Source: Galeopsis tetrahit
Taxonomy: Eukaryota; Streptophyta; Magnoliopsida; Lamiales; Lamiaceae
Length of the DNA stretch: 64,000 nucleotides
Direction of reading: 5' to 3'
Assembly (NCBI GenBank): GCA_963675135.1
Contig: OY776131.1
Coordinates: forward strand, 39,598,732-39,662,731
Notes under the pieces: generated by a model
Told to the model about the DNA's origin: nothing
What the model saw: only the letters and a program-made list of their open reading frames with translations
The model's database searches: none
In this document: in pieces, positions 37,860-47,792 of the stretch
Layout: the number at the start of each line of letters is the position of its first letter
How positions within the stretch are numbered: the first letter of the stretch is position 1
Translations under genes and position numbers: made by a program

Positions 37860-39004
37860 ATTCCACCCCCCTTGAAAATCGCCTTGTCCCCAAGGCGATC
37901 AAGAAAGACTCTAACAACCTCTTCCTCGTATGGAGAAGTAGGTTGTACTATCGGAGGTGGACGGATCCTCTCCCTCACGTGTAAATCAGACATTTTCTTT
38001 ATTTTAGGGCTTTTATTCCCCAGTCGCTTCTTGAGTATCTTCCTCGCACCCCTTGTGTGCCTACACGTCGAGGATTTGCTGCGACGATATGGCCTGGATT
38101 CAAGAACCACCCAGTCTCCCTCTTTGAACACGACGCCTCGGCCATGCATCCTTGCTGTTTTCGGCAACCGTTGGTGGGCCCGTTCGAGGGGAAAGCGCAG
38201 GAATTGGATTATGACGGCTGGTGGACGACCATAGACAGCAACTGTCGATGGAGACGAGGACTCCCCCGTGGCAATGCCCGTATCTCGCGCCAGGCAGGAA
38301 GGAAACCCATCGACATAGTCATCAACCAAACCTGTTTGCCGAGTAAGACCCAAGACCTCGCAAGGAATTACGCGAGGGTCATCCCCATAACGACGCAACA
38401 AATCGACTGTAAACCAACGCCAACTAAGACCTGGGGATTCATTCAGTAACCCCTGCAACCAACGAAGAGTAGAGCCTTCCATGGCAATTAGGACATACTC
38501 AAGACGCCTATCACTCAGAGTATTGTCACTTCCAAAAAACTGCTCAGCCCGTGTGATCCAAGATGATAGGTGTTCCCCCGAGAAACTGGGCAATTCCAAT
38601 TTGACCATCTTTGGGCGGATAGGACCGGAGAACGGCCGAGCAGCAGTGACCTCAACTGCCTATCTTGATTCTTTAACCACAGCGGTTAAGGGCTCGGATC
38701 GTGGCCAGGAGCCGGTTAGTGGGGAATCGTCGAACTGGGATTTAAGAGCACCTGGTAGCTGCTGGGGAAGAACCCCACGCGCCGCCGCGTCGGCTGAGCA
38801 CTCGCCAATGTCTGCGGCCACGATCTTTTCCCGCTGAAGACCCGTAATGGTTGTGGTAAGCTGTTCAAGAGTGGCAGTCATCGCTGCCAGGGACGAATCC
38901 AACTTCCTCCCCATCGCAAAAAGCTTTGACTCAAGAGCGTCAATTCTGCCTTCGCTACGCGTCATAACAGTGATTTTGTGTATTGATCCGGCAGATCGGA
39001 CCAA
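37796..39004 (-). pseudogene. gag-integrase fusion frame of the gypsy element
   Basis: One minus-strand frame runs through the interior with a single in-frame TAG at 38660-38662. Before the stop are an N-terminal coiled-coil-like segment (DALESKLFAMGRKLD) and linker. After it come the Ty3 gag core (MVKLELPSFSGEH, WITRAEQFF, LEYVLIAMEGSTLRWLQ, WFTVDLLRRYG) and, abruptly after GLVDDYVDGF, the integrase end (TVAVYGRPPAVI, VVFKEGDWVVLESRPYR). The junction is in frame, at about 38310-38320. Protease, reverse transcriptase and the integrase catalytic core have been deleted. The 3' end runs into the LTR. Confidence 0.8.
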
Positions 39005-39005
39005 T

Positions 39006-39279
39006 TGATGAGGTTAGGAAGAAGGTTAAACACAAAACTAATCAATAAGAGCACAAGAACACAATCTGGAAGCTACTTCCAGCCAACCGCAACGACCAAT
39101 TGAATATACTTTTTCCATATCCCCCAAACAGAATGTATACAGCTATTTATGTAAAGCACATAACAGAACATAACTGCTACTAACTACTAACTACTAAGTA
39201 CTAACTACTAAACTGCTAACAACCCCCTATACCCGCCAAAGCCCCAGCTGGCCTTTTCCTTCTTTTCTTATACGTAATA
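39006..39279 (-). repeat. 5' LTR of the gypsy element
   Basis: 274 bp, nearly identical to 37600-37859. The LTR terminus on the minus strand reads TATTACG here against TGTTACG in the other copy, so the canonical TG has mutated. Confidence 0.85.
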
Positions 39280-39284
39280 TAATG

Positions 39285-40457
39285 AACCCAGTAAAACTAC
39301 CACATTCACATTTTTTTCATATGTAGTGGTATCATCACAACTTGTATAATTCTCATAAAAGGTAACAATTCATAAGGATCAGGCATATGCTGACTGCTGC
39401 TATTCATAAAGTTCAATCTCTTCAAACATACCCAAAATAAGATGAATAAATAACTTGCATTTGGTAATCAATTATTCAAAAACAGTTATCTTCTCTGTCA
39501 AATTTACTTCAATATATCACTTAAAAAGAACAAATTTCTCAAGAACACAATTATAAACTTGCATACATCTTTAAAATCAAGCAAGGGATTGTCGACTATC
39601 TTTTTATATAATGATCAAAATAAAATCACATGCAGAGATCCAGAAGAATATGTAATGAAGCAAAGCACAGTCCACATGTTCCCCAGCAAGAAGCACAAAG
39701 TCCCAAAACCCCTGAGGTTGTTAAGAATTTACTCATCATCATCTCATCCGCATTCAAATGAGAAGTAAGATAAATATTACTGTATATCAAATTTACAAGC
39801 CTTACCTCATCCTTTTTCTGTTGCCTTCAAAATGCTCAACAATCAATTTTGCTTCTTTTATACAACAAAAAAAGCTTCAACCCTAACGCAATATAATTCA
39901 TTGTTCGACTAATTTCTTTGTAGACTTTAAATAAAACTTTCAGATAATACTACCTTGTAAATAAAGAATTTTAAATTAATGAGTGGCATGAAAGTCTAAA
40001 TCCTAGAACCTGCTTACTTCCTCCAACATTTTAGAAGCACTAAGTGGAGCACCAGTACCACACTTCAAATCCATGATGACATAAAAGGGAGAAAAGTAAC
40101 ATAAGTTAATGCATATTCACTTACCTTTATTGATGACACTATCAAATGAATCATCAGGGAAGAAACTCATGTCCCTAACATCTATCTCCTTATTTGAATT
40201 TTTTCTTAAGAAATTTTAATTACTCATTTAAAAGATTTCTTATTGACGAGCTATATATAGCAATTGCACCTATTAAAGCGACTAAAAGAATTATTGAAAT
40301 GAGTTCAAATACCTATAAAGTTCAATTATTATATAAAGAGCTAACTAAAAACATTTATGCATAGCAAAAAAAAAAAAAAAATTTGAAGTTGCAAATTATG
40401 ACCACTCAAGTTATATCTTTAACTCCGTCAAAAAAAAAAGTTATATCTTTAAATTAT
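39285..40457 (-). pseudogene. METTL13-like methyltransferase remnants
   Basis: Two minus-strand exon fragments are recognisable. The first, about 40125-40187, reads IDVRDMSFFPDDSFDSVINK and ends at a good GTAAGT donor. The second, about 40018-40080, reads KCGTGAPLSASKMLEE. They match consecutive exons of plant METTL13-like SAM-dependent methyltransferases (typically VRDMSFF..SFD.VIDKG then TLDSLMCGTGAP.SASKMLEEV). The first fragment has extra bases near its start, and in the second LMCGTG has become KCGTG with upstream sequence lost. No further exons are found on either side. It is a dead gene or a dispersed fragment. Confidence 0.55.
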
Positions 40458-40458
40458 A

Positions 40459-40661
40459 CTCCCTCCGTCCCATAGAAACTTGTACACTTGGGTGGGCACA
40501 CAATTTAAGAAATGTGTAAGAAAAGGTGTAATGAGTGATGTTTTGAGGGGTAGTTTTGTAAAGTTTTATGAATAAAGTAAAGTAAAAAGTAGATTGAGTG
40601 TGGAAAAGTAATGGTATATGGGTAAATAAGAGTATATTTTGAGGGTGGGGGTTAGAGGGAG
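40459..40661. mobile_element. Stowaway MITE
   Basis: Starts CTCCCTCCGTCCCATAGAAA, ends GGGGGTTAGAGGGAG, flanked by TA on both sides (40457-40458 and 40662-40663). 203 bp, non-coding. Confidence 0.8.
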
Positions 40662-41110
40662 TACCATTTTATTCCAATGAAGTAGTGTCATATTAGAGAA
40701 GGGATGCATACATGGGACAATACACACCATAAGAAGAATTGCAATGAGCACTTGTAAATATCAACAAATGAAGCATTTTAAGACACAATGAGTTTTTGAG
40801 CATGAGTGAAACAAAGAAGAGACAAAAATTGAGAAGACATCAAAGACAAAGCACATTGTACTTTTACAATGCATAAGGTATTATCTCTCTAAGACAAATA
40901 TACAAGAACACCTAGACTGGAAAACATAATCATACGATGGGTTGTGTTCCTTTCCAACGTTCCATTTTCTTTAGACAAAATCAGCATCTTATATATACTA
41001 AATATTCATTTAAGCAAAATTATTTCATTAATAAACATTTTAAGAAAAATATGGCGGTTTGATGAATTGGGTAGTTGTTCAAACTTAACGAAAAAAAGAA
41101 ACTCATAAAT

Positions 41111-41191
41111 ACGAAGTGAGATAGCTCAAGTGGTTTATGTCCTGGGTCTCGAGTCATAGGGAGGGAAAAGGGAGGGTATATAATGTAATTA
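41111..41191 (+). mobile_element. tRNA-derived SINE, short copy
   Basis: GAGATAGCTCAAGTGGTT (A-box-like) is followed by CCTGGGTCTCGAGTC (B-box-like), then a GGGAGGG-rich tail and A-rich end. The flanks repeat imperfectly: AAAAAGAAACTCATAAAT before and AAAAAGAAACCCATAAAT after, a target duplication with one change. The same family as 51297-51399, with the region between the two boxes deleted. Confidence 0.65.
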
Positions 41192-41282
41192 AAAAAGAAA
41201 CCCATAAATGTGAGGACCAATCATATGAGTCCAAATTTAAGCAAATCAAGTATTCTCATCAATATAGAAACCCTTTTCTAGA

Positions 41283-41610
41283 ATTCTAACCTTTGAGTTG
41301 AGTCCAGTTGAATCCCACTGATCGAGTGAATGGATCCATCATCACCAGCAGTAATCAAAAGGATCCGAGAACAATCAAGTGCACCCAAAACCTGATCTTG
41401 TATATTTTTTTAGAAAAAATAGCCAACAATCATTAACATAACAAAGAAGTCTAAATGGCTTTGCAGCAACATGAGTGCTTGGAACAATATTAGCTACCCG
41501 TCCATTAGGATCCGAAGGTTGTGTAGTAGAAGATCTCTTTTACGACTGACAAAAGTTATATGCTCATCTTTGCAGTTGTACATTGCACCAGTTATCGTGT
41601 GAACATGACC
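41283..41610 (-). pseudogene. NEDD1-like WD40 gene remnant
   Basis: The minus-strand sequence reads KGHVHTITGAMYNCKDEHITFVS and VANIVPSTHVAAKPFRLL, then DQVLGALDCSR and LLITAGDDGSIH, and after a frame change DQWDSTGLNSKV. The order and wording resemble the first WD40 repeats of plant NEDD1, a gamma-tubulin-complex targeting factor (for example YNCKDEH and TAGDDGSVHLWDTTGR). Frame changes and in-frame stops show it is dead. The family call rests on recall of the motif and is moderate. Confidence 0.5.
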
Positions 41611-41619
41611 TTTCAATCA

Positions 41620-43220
41620 TTTGACACATCACTTGTTCTACAAATCCCAATAAATATTGAGAATAGGTTATTGTTTTTTATCTATTAGAGTCAAATTGGC
41701 ACCTAATAAGACATAGTTGTCCTTTACCCATTTAAATTATTTGAAATTAATAAATATTAGACAAATTTACATCAAATCGTTTGAATTAATGCATATTCCC
41801 GTAAAACGCGATATTATATCACATTCCATTATTCAAATGTTCCTAAAATTAAGCCAATTCGAATTAATTAGCTGACTTTGAAGGATTACTTTCCCAAAAC
41901 AAATAAAGGTATAAAATCTGCATTTTATGATCCAGAATTAAATTACAAACAAAATACTCATAACACAATTAAAACACAAAAAGATTAAATAAGCGTGTCA
42001 TAGTGGATGCAGTTTCCGGTTATTTGAATATGCATACATATATGAAAATAGATTATGAAGTTTAATATGAACAGTGAAATGAATTTTGGTATGTAGAAAT
42101 GGGTCATAATAAAATTATGAGTTTATAAGCTTAGAAAAAGGTTCATACATGGATATGCATATTAATATGCACGGAAAACGGGGTACATGCATTTTACATA
42201 TGTGCATATGTGAAATGCACTATACGATATGCATGTATACATGCATACGGTAATGTGCATATCTAATGTTCACCTCCATGTCAAGCTGATGTATCTATGA
42301 AACTTCTCCTTTTTTCGCCTAATCCCCGAGTACTAAGTTGCACCCTAAAGACGTAATAATTAGGGCGATTATTGCTAAAAAAATACTAACCGGTAATTCT
42401 TTCAACGTCGGGTTGCACCTCCCAGTTTTCAGCGAATAAAATATTAAATGAATCACTTCTTCAGTCACGAACACAAAAATGAAACTCACACGAGCAACAT
42501 CCAACAATAGACTGTGATTGCAGGACATAAATTCTTCAGAAATTTCAGCAAAGAATATTGAGGAACATCAGCTTTTCTGGTGTTAACACTTGCAGATTTC
42601 GCAGATTCGTGTTCTGCCCAATTTGCAGAAATTGGTCCTCAATTAACACGAACAAACTCCTACAAAAACTGTAATTGCAGATCTGAATTCTTCCAAGCGA
42701 AGATTAACAATTCCAGCAGTGAACGTTCACCAATGGACTCTAGAAACTCCAGTTTTAATGGCGTGAACAGTGGCCGAATTCGCACCAATCGTATCAACAA
42801 TGGCAGATTTCGAACAAAGCTCATCAACAATTGCAGCGATTCCAGAATATTGTAACCGCTCTTCAGCCCAGAAACCGATGATGACATCCACCCACGATCT
42901 TCCAAACAAAAACAGCTTCGCATTTTCACCAATTTGCAGCGATTAAATTAAATCGTAATCGCCCCTCAGCCCAGAAATCGATGATGGAGATGAATTTTAA
43001 GAATTCGATTTGGGAAAGTCAAGAATTTGTCAAGTTATGCTTATAACTCCGCCCGAATTAATTGGCTGACCATAATTATGAATTTAAAATTCGAATTAAA
43101 TGTTCAAATATAGAAATTAAGGAGGTATATGAATATTAAGGGTATTTTGACACTAATTTGACCCTATTAGAAAATTTTAAAAGTTGTAGGTTTTACTGGC
43201 TTAATGCTCTATAGAAATGA
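41620..43220. other. Spacer with a local duplication, no gene seen
   Basis: AT-rich to about 42300. At 42590-42990 the sequence is more mixed but its open frames resemble nothing known. A segment of about 50 bp near 42832-42884 (GCAGCGATT, then GTAACCGCTCTTCAGCCCAGAAACCGATGATG) recurs at 42934-42986 with changes. This could be old leader or exon sequence of a lost gene. Confidence 0.4.
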
Positions 43221-43457
43221 CTCTCAAATTAAAATTACTTGCACACTCTTAATATTAATATGAAATACCTCACAAAATTAATAACATCATTTTATTTTTA
43301 AAATTGTCATTCTCTTTTTACCTACATTTTATTTACACCTCATCCTATCTATTTTACACATAACTAAATTACCTAAAATACCCTCCTTTATCTTACATCA
43401 CCGAACTTCATTTTTTTTAAAAGATTGTGACGTCAAGTAATTTGGGGACGGAGGGAG
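43221..43457. mobile_element. Stowaway-like MITE directly before ABCI10
   Basis: The right end AAGTAATTTGGGGACGGAGGGAG is followed by TA. The left end CTCTCAAATTAAAATTACTTG is its degenerate inverted partner. The element stops 48 bp before the ABCI10 ATG at 43506. Confidence 0.65.
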
Positions 43458-43505
43458 TATGTTTATATTCGCCACGAGTGCATAATCTAATTACAGACTC
43501 GCATA

Positions 43506-46137
43506 ATGAATCCTCCTGCCGCTGTGGTTCGCGGCCCAGCGGCGGTGCAACTCCCACTTCTCCGGTCTCACTCCACCGGAAACGATTATGCCGCCGCCAC
43601 AAGCAAAGTTGCAGATAATTTATCGATTGAATGCCGGCGCCTCAGCTACTCAGTCAGAAACCGGCAAGGAAATCTTGTTCCAATTCTCAACGATTGCTCT
43701 CTTAACATTCCATCTGGGCAGCTCTGGATGCTTCTCGGCCCCAATGGCTGCGGAAAATCTACCCTCCTAAAAGTATACATCATTTTATATATATAATTTC
43801 CAAGTGTATTAAATACCCTTTCCTTTTCCCTTTAAAGTAGTAGTAATAGTTTCAAGTAGAATGCTACTATTTGACATCAATTATTGTGTTTATTTGCCCT
43901 TGTGCCTATGAAAGCACAGGGTTCAGAATGGATATTTGATGAAAAATGACCTTGTCTCTAATTCGATTAGCCCCATTTTGTGGATATCTTAACACCGTAT
44001 GATTTTTGTTTTTTGGGCAGATTTTGGGTGGTCTTTTGAACCCAAGTGGTGGATATCTACATGTGAAGAAGCCTAGGAGTTTTGTGTTTCAGAATCCTGA
44101 TCATCAGGTGGGAATGGGATTACCAAAAAGTGCAAATTCTGGTTTGTACATCTGTCTGTGCTTAAAGAAAAATTCAACTTATGGATGGCTGATAATACGT
44201 GGGATTGTTTCGAATTTCACCAGAATATCATGTCTATATTTTATGTTTGTAATTTGCTAGGGTAAATTGTGTTTTAATAAGAAACAAGGACAATAATTGC
44301 TAAGTTAATAGTAAATTGTAGGACTTTTATTTCACAAAGGTGTTGTATAGTTGTTGTGGAGGTGGAATTTTTCTAGCTTGTGGCTTGCAACCCTCGTATA
44401 GTTGTATAATCTTGCATACTCTCTTTTGGACTCACACATGGAAAGATGTTTGTCAACAAACTAGTAACAGGTAGACCTTTGATGGTGAAAATTTTGACTT
44501 CTTTCTTAAGAATCTGTGAAGGTGAAAAACACTTTGAGTGCCTATGCATGTATGCTTCTGCTCATGTAGCTTCGAATTGTTAGAAATCAGAACAAGGTAG
44601 ATATTATCTAGGACTCCACTTAGCTGGGGTAGATGGTTTTATGGCTGATCTTATGATTGTTTAAGAGCTAAATAATTCCACAAAATTGGTTAAAAGAGTA
44701 CAGTCGACACATCTGCAAAACTGAAAATAAGGTTACAACTTACATGATGAGATCCTAAATGAGGATATTTTGTAGATACAACGAAAGATGTTATCAAAAT
44801 ACTTGCATCAAATGAGATTGCAATTTCCTCTATTAGTGAATGGCACATAATCGAGAGATGAAAGACAGATTCAGACAAGGGGATGGATTGTAAAAAAGTG
44901 TGTTTGAGTTTAAAATGCTTGTTTAAGACTTAAAACTTTAAGAGATATGTGGGGTATATTATTCCATTTATATTGTGTTAATGCCAAGAAAACTGTGTAA
45001 TTGGATTTGGAGTACAAACCCAGGCACACTTGATCATATAAATCTGCTGCCCTTTCTGTTTGTTATCAGTCAATTTTATGTAAATGGAGTCGTATTCCAA
45101 ATCTGAGGTGGTGAAAGAAAATTTTCTTCTCACATTTGGTTATCTGATGTTTTTGTTCGCAGGTAGTTATGCCCACAGTAGAGGCAGATGTTGCATTTGG
45201 CCTTGGCAAATACAAAATACCCAACGATGAGATAACGTCCAGAGTGGCTAAAGCATTGGATGCCGTAGGCATGTATGAATATTTACGAGTATGTTAAAAG
45301 AAGTATAAAACATTTTCAGATTTTATGAACTCGATGATTCTTCATGCTTAATCATTGTTTTTATCCCTCTAGAGACCCGTTCAGACCCTTAGTGGTGGTC
45401 AGAAACAAAGGGTTGCCATAGCTGGGGCTCTGGCAGAAGCATGCAATGTTTTGCTGCTAGATGAACTCACATCATTCTTGGATGAAGACGATCAGGTATG
45501 ATAATTACCGCCCTCCTTTACTTTTACTGTTCTTGGAGAATGATAAAAGTGAGTATAGGCACAAAAAAAAAATGTTGGGGGTGTGGGGGTTGGTATTTAT
45601 GAAGAGAAGTTCTATTGTGATGCAACATCTACAAAATCTACAACTTTGAGATATATCTGCCTTTTTATATTTTATTCATTGTCTTCCATACCCTCAAATC
45701 TGCTTAGGTTAGGTGGTGTTTGCGACCTCTACAGATGGCACTAGAATCCCTGTTTTACAAGCACTATTTTGGAAAAGGAAAAAAACGATTCTAGAAGCTG
45801 CAAATAGAGTTTGCAAACACACCATTAGTTACCAATATTGTGTGAAACTGAAACCATTGCGAACAAGTTTGCTGTGTTTGTGATGACGTGATAGTTTTGA
45901 AAAAGATTGTTTGCTACTTTGTACTAGGTTGGGGTTATAGACGCGGTTAAAAACTGTGTGGCTAGTTGTGAAGGAACTACAGCATTATGGGTAACTCATC
46001 GTTTGGAAGAACTGGAGTATGCAGATGGTGCTGCATACATGGAAGATGGTAGGGTGGTTTTACAAGGCCAACCCTTGACCATAAAGAATTTTGTTGAGGC
46101 TAAACAAGCTTCTTACATAAACCAACTTAATTCTTGA
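43506..46137 (+). CDS. ABCI10: ABC transporter I family member 10, chloroplast ATPase subunit (5 exons)
   Basis: Exons 43506-43772, 44021-44107, 45163-45288, 45373-45495 and 45928-46137 join in frame to 270 aa; the Arabidopsis protein is of nearly the same length. It is a single soluble ATP-binding cassette of the CbiO/EcfA type: Walker A GPNGCGKST at 78-86, Q-loop Gln 113 in VFQNPDHQ, signature LSGGQ at 166-170, Walker B VLLLDE at 186-191, H-loop His 225 in WVTH. All catalytic residues are present. The Walker B region reads LLLDELTSFLD, as in plant ABCI10. Residues 1-38 (Ala, Ser, Arg and Thr, few acidic) look like a chloroplast transit peptide. In the family it pairs with ABCI11 and the membrane protein ABCI12 as an ECF-like transporter linked to chloroplast metal homeostasis. 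The start is the first ATG in frame. Confidence 0.93.
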
Positions 46138-47792
46138 CTACTCAACAATCCCCTGTATAATTCATTGCAAATTTCCTTTTTCTCTCTGTATTCTTCTCTT
46201 TTTAAATTATTTCATCTGAAATTTACTATTGATTAATGTAAAATTTACTGGCAGGGTCCTTTTTTCATAATTGTGAACATATTATTTGCCTCAACACAAT
46301 TTACGATTGAAAGCACTATTAAAATTTCACGGTTGACAAGTTGTACCTCATCAAATTATCAAATGCAGTAAATTTTAAGATTTATCAAAATATTCGACAT
46401 GCGACTTCCTTAGGACATTAAAGATAATAGAATCTATACACCCTCAATTTAATAGTAACATACTTCCTCCGTTCTACAATAAGTGTTGTTTTCATAAAAT
46501 TTATTGGATTTAAGAAAGGGTATGTATTGACAAGTATACCCTTAAATAATAATTGAAGATTTTAATTATATTAATTCCGTTCAAATCTTTTCAAAAATTT
46601 AAACCAATTCTTTTCAATTATTTCCAAGTTTATCTCAAATAATTTTTAAATTAGAGGGCATAATGGGAATAAAGAGTGTAAAAATTCTAAAACAACATTT
46701 ATTTATGTACAAGAGAAAAAGTCTAAAACAACACTTATTTTAAAATGGAGGGAGTATTATAAGTTTATTATTTGCACACCAAGGACACTCTTTCATAAAA
46801 AATTGCAAATTAATATACAATGTTATATTCACATTGACGTTATTTGGAATTGAATATTTTTTTTAGAGTTGTCAAATAATTGCTTTCTTTTTTTTAAGAT
46901 TACATTTATTTTAATTAAAAGTTTAATTTGAATATAACTTGAAAATAATAAATTGCTTTTAATTTGTATATTTAGACGTAAAATATGAATGCTAATTTTT
47001 AATTTTTTTTTAAATAAGTCTAAAATAATAAAATCAAATCCTTTCAGCTTGTGTAATATGTAGATCTACACACTAGTTTTTTATACTCCCTCTCCCTCCA
47101 TCCCAAAATTATACTGTAATCCTTTTTATTTCTTTTTATTTGTTCCAAAATATATCTCATTCCTTCTTAGCAGTATAATCTCTAAATTACTCATATATTT
47201 AAGTAATATTTAATGCAGAAGAAAAGAGAGTTTTACAATTTCAAGAAAATTTAAATAAAGATATATTTGAAAATTTATACCTAAAATTTAAAATTTTATA
47301 CACAATAAATAGATTAGACAATGAAGAATTTGAGGTCAAGGGAGTGACTGAAGTGAGTAAAATCGAGATTTATTTAGCTGCTGCCTTCCAAAAGAGAAGG
47401 TAAGATATAGACTATTAGTGCATTTAATTTCTCAAGAACAATTTTAAGGCAATGAGAAAACAAAGAATAAAACTGGCCACTAAAATAGAAGAAACTATTT
47501 TCATCACAATTTTTTTTATAAATTTCTTCCAAATATTATAAACAGCTTGCATGTGACCCTATAGGCAAGAAGGGGTATCAAACTAATTAATAAATTATGA
47601 ATTATCATTCACACAAACCGGATGAAAAGTACATTGAATTCAATAAACCAATGTAAGAAGCCAGAATGCATACATGTAGTAAATGTGTTACTTCAACCTA
47701 TTAGGTGAAACAACAGGAAAATAAATTAAAGAATTTGTTCCTCAATAAATTCAATGAAGTAAAAAACCAATATATAACCCCCTTTGCTTCAA
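46138..47792. other. Convergent spacer between ABCI10 and the TLDc gene
   Basis: Holds the 3' UTRs of two genes that point at each other and two Stowaway-like elements (46463-46754, and a poorer one at about 47096-47344 starting CTCCCTCTCCCTCCATCCC). No other gene is seen. Confidence 0.6.
46463..46754. mobile_element. Stowaway-like MITE downstream of ABCI10
   Basis: Starts CTTCCTCCGTTCTACAATAAG and ends CTTATTTTAAAATGGAGGGAG, with TA on both sides (46461-46462 and 46755-46756). Sub-terminal AAGTGTTGTTTT and AAAACAACACTT are inverted. Confidence 0.75.

Larger units (their letters stand above)
37600..39279 (-). mobile_element. Internally deleted Ty3/gypsy retrotransposon
   Basis: Two near-identical LTRs (37600-37859 and 39006-39279) flank a short interior. 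The whole element is bordered by 5-bp TAATG duplications (37595-37599 and 39280-39284). On the minus strand the 5' LTR is followed by a primer-binding-site-like TGGTCCGATCTGCC at about 38991-39004. Before the 3' LTR lies a purine tract, AAGGGGGGTGGAAT (37860-37873). The coding part joins gag directly to the C-terminus of integrase. All protease, reverse transcriptase and RNase H sequence is missing, so the copy is non-autonomous. Confidence 0.88.

Noticed and set aside
37872..38449. Plus-strand frames of 120 and 130 codons
   Set aside because: They are antisense to the gag-integrase frame of the gypsy element and match nothing.
39559..39768. Plus-strand frame with DPEEYVMKQSTVHMFPSKKHK
   Set aside because: It reads like protein locally but I recognise no family, its ends have no splice or start context, and the neighbouring gene remnants are on the other strand.
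42580..42932. Overlapping open frames on both strands
   Set aside because: Both are Ser/Asn- or Leu-rich by composition and contain a local duplication; no family is recognised on either strand.
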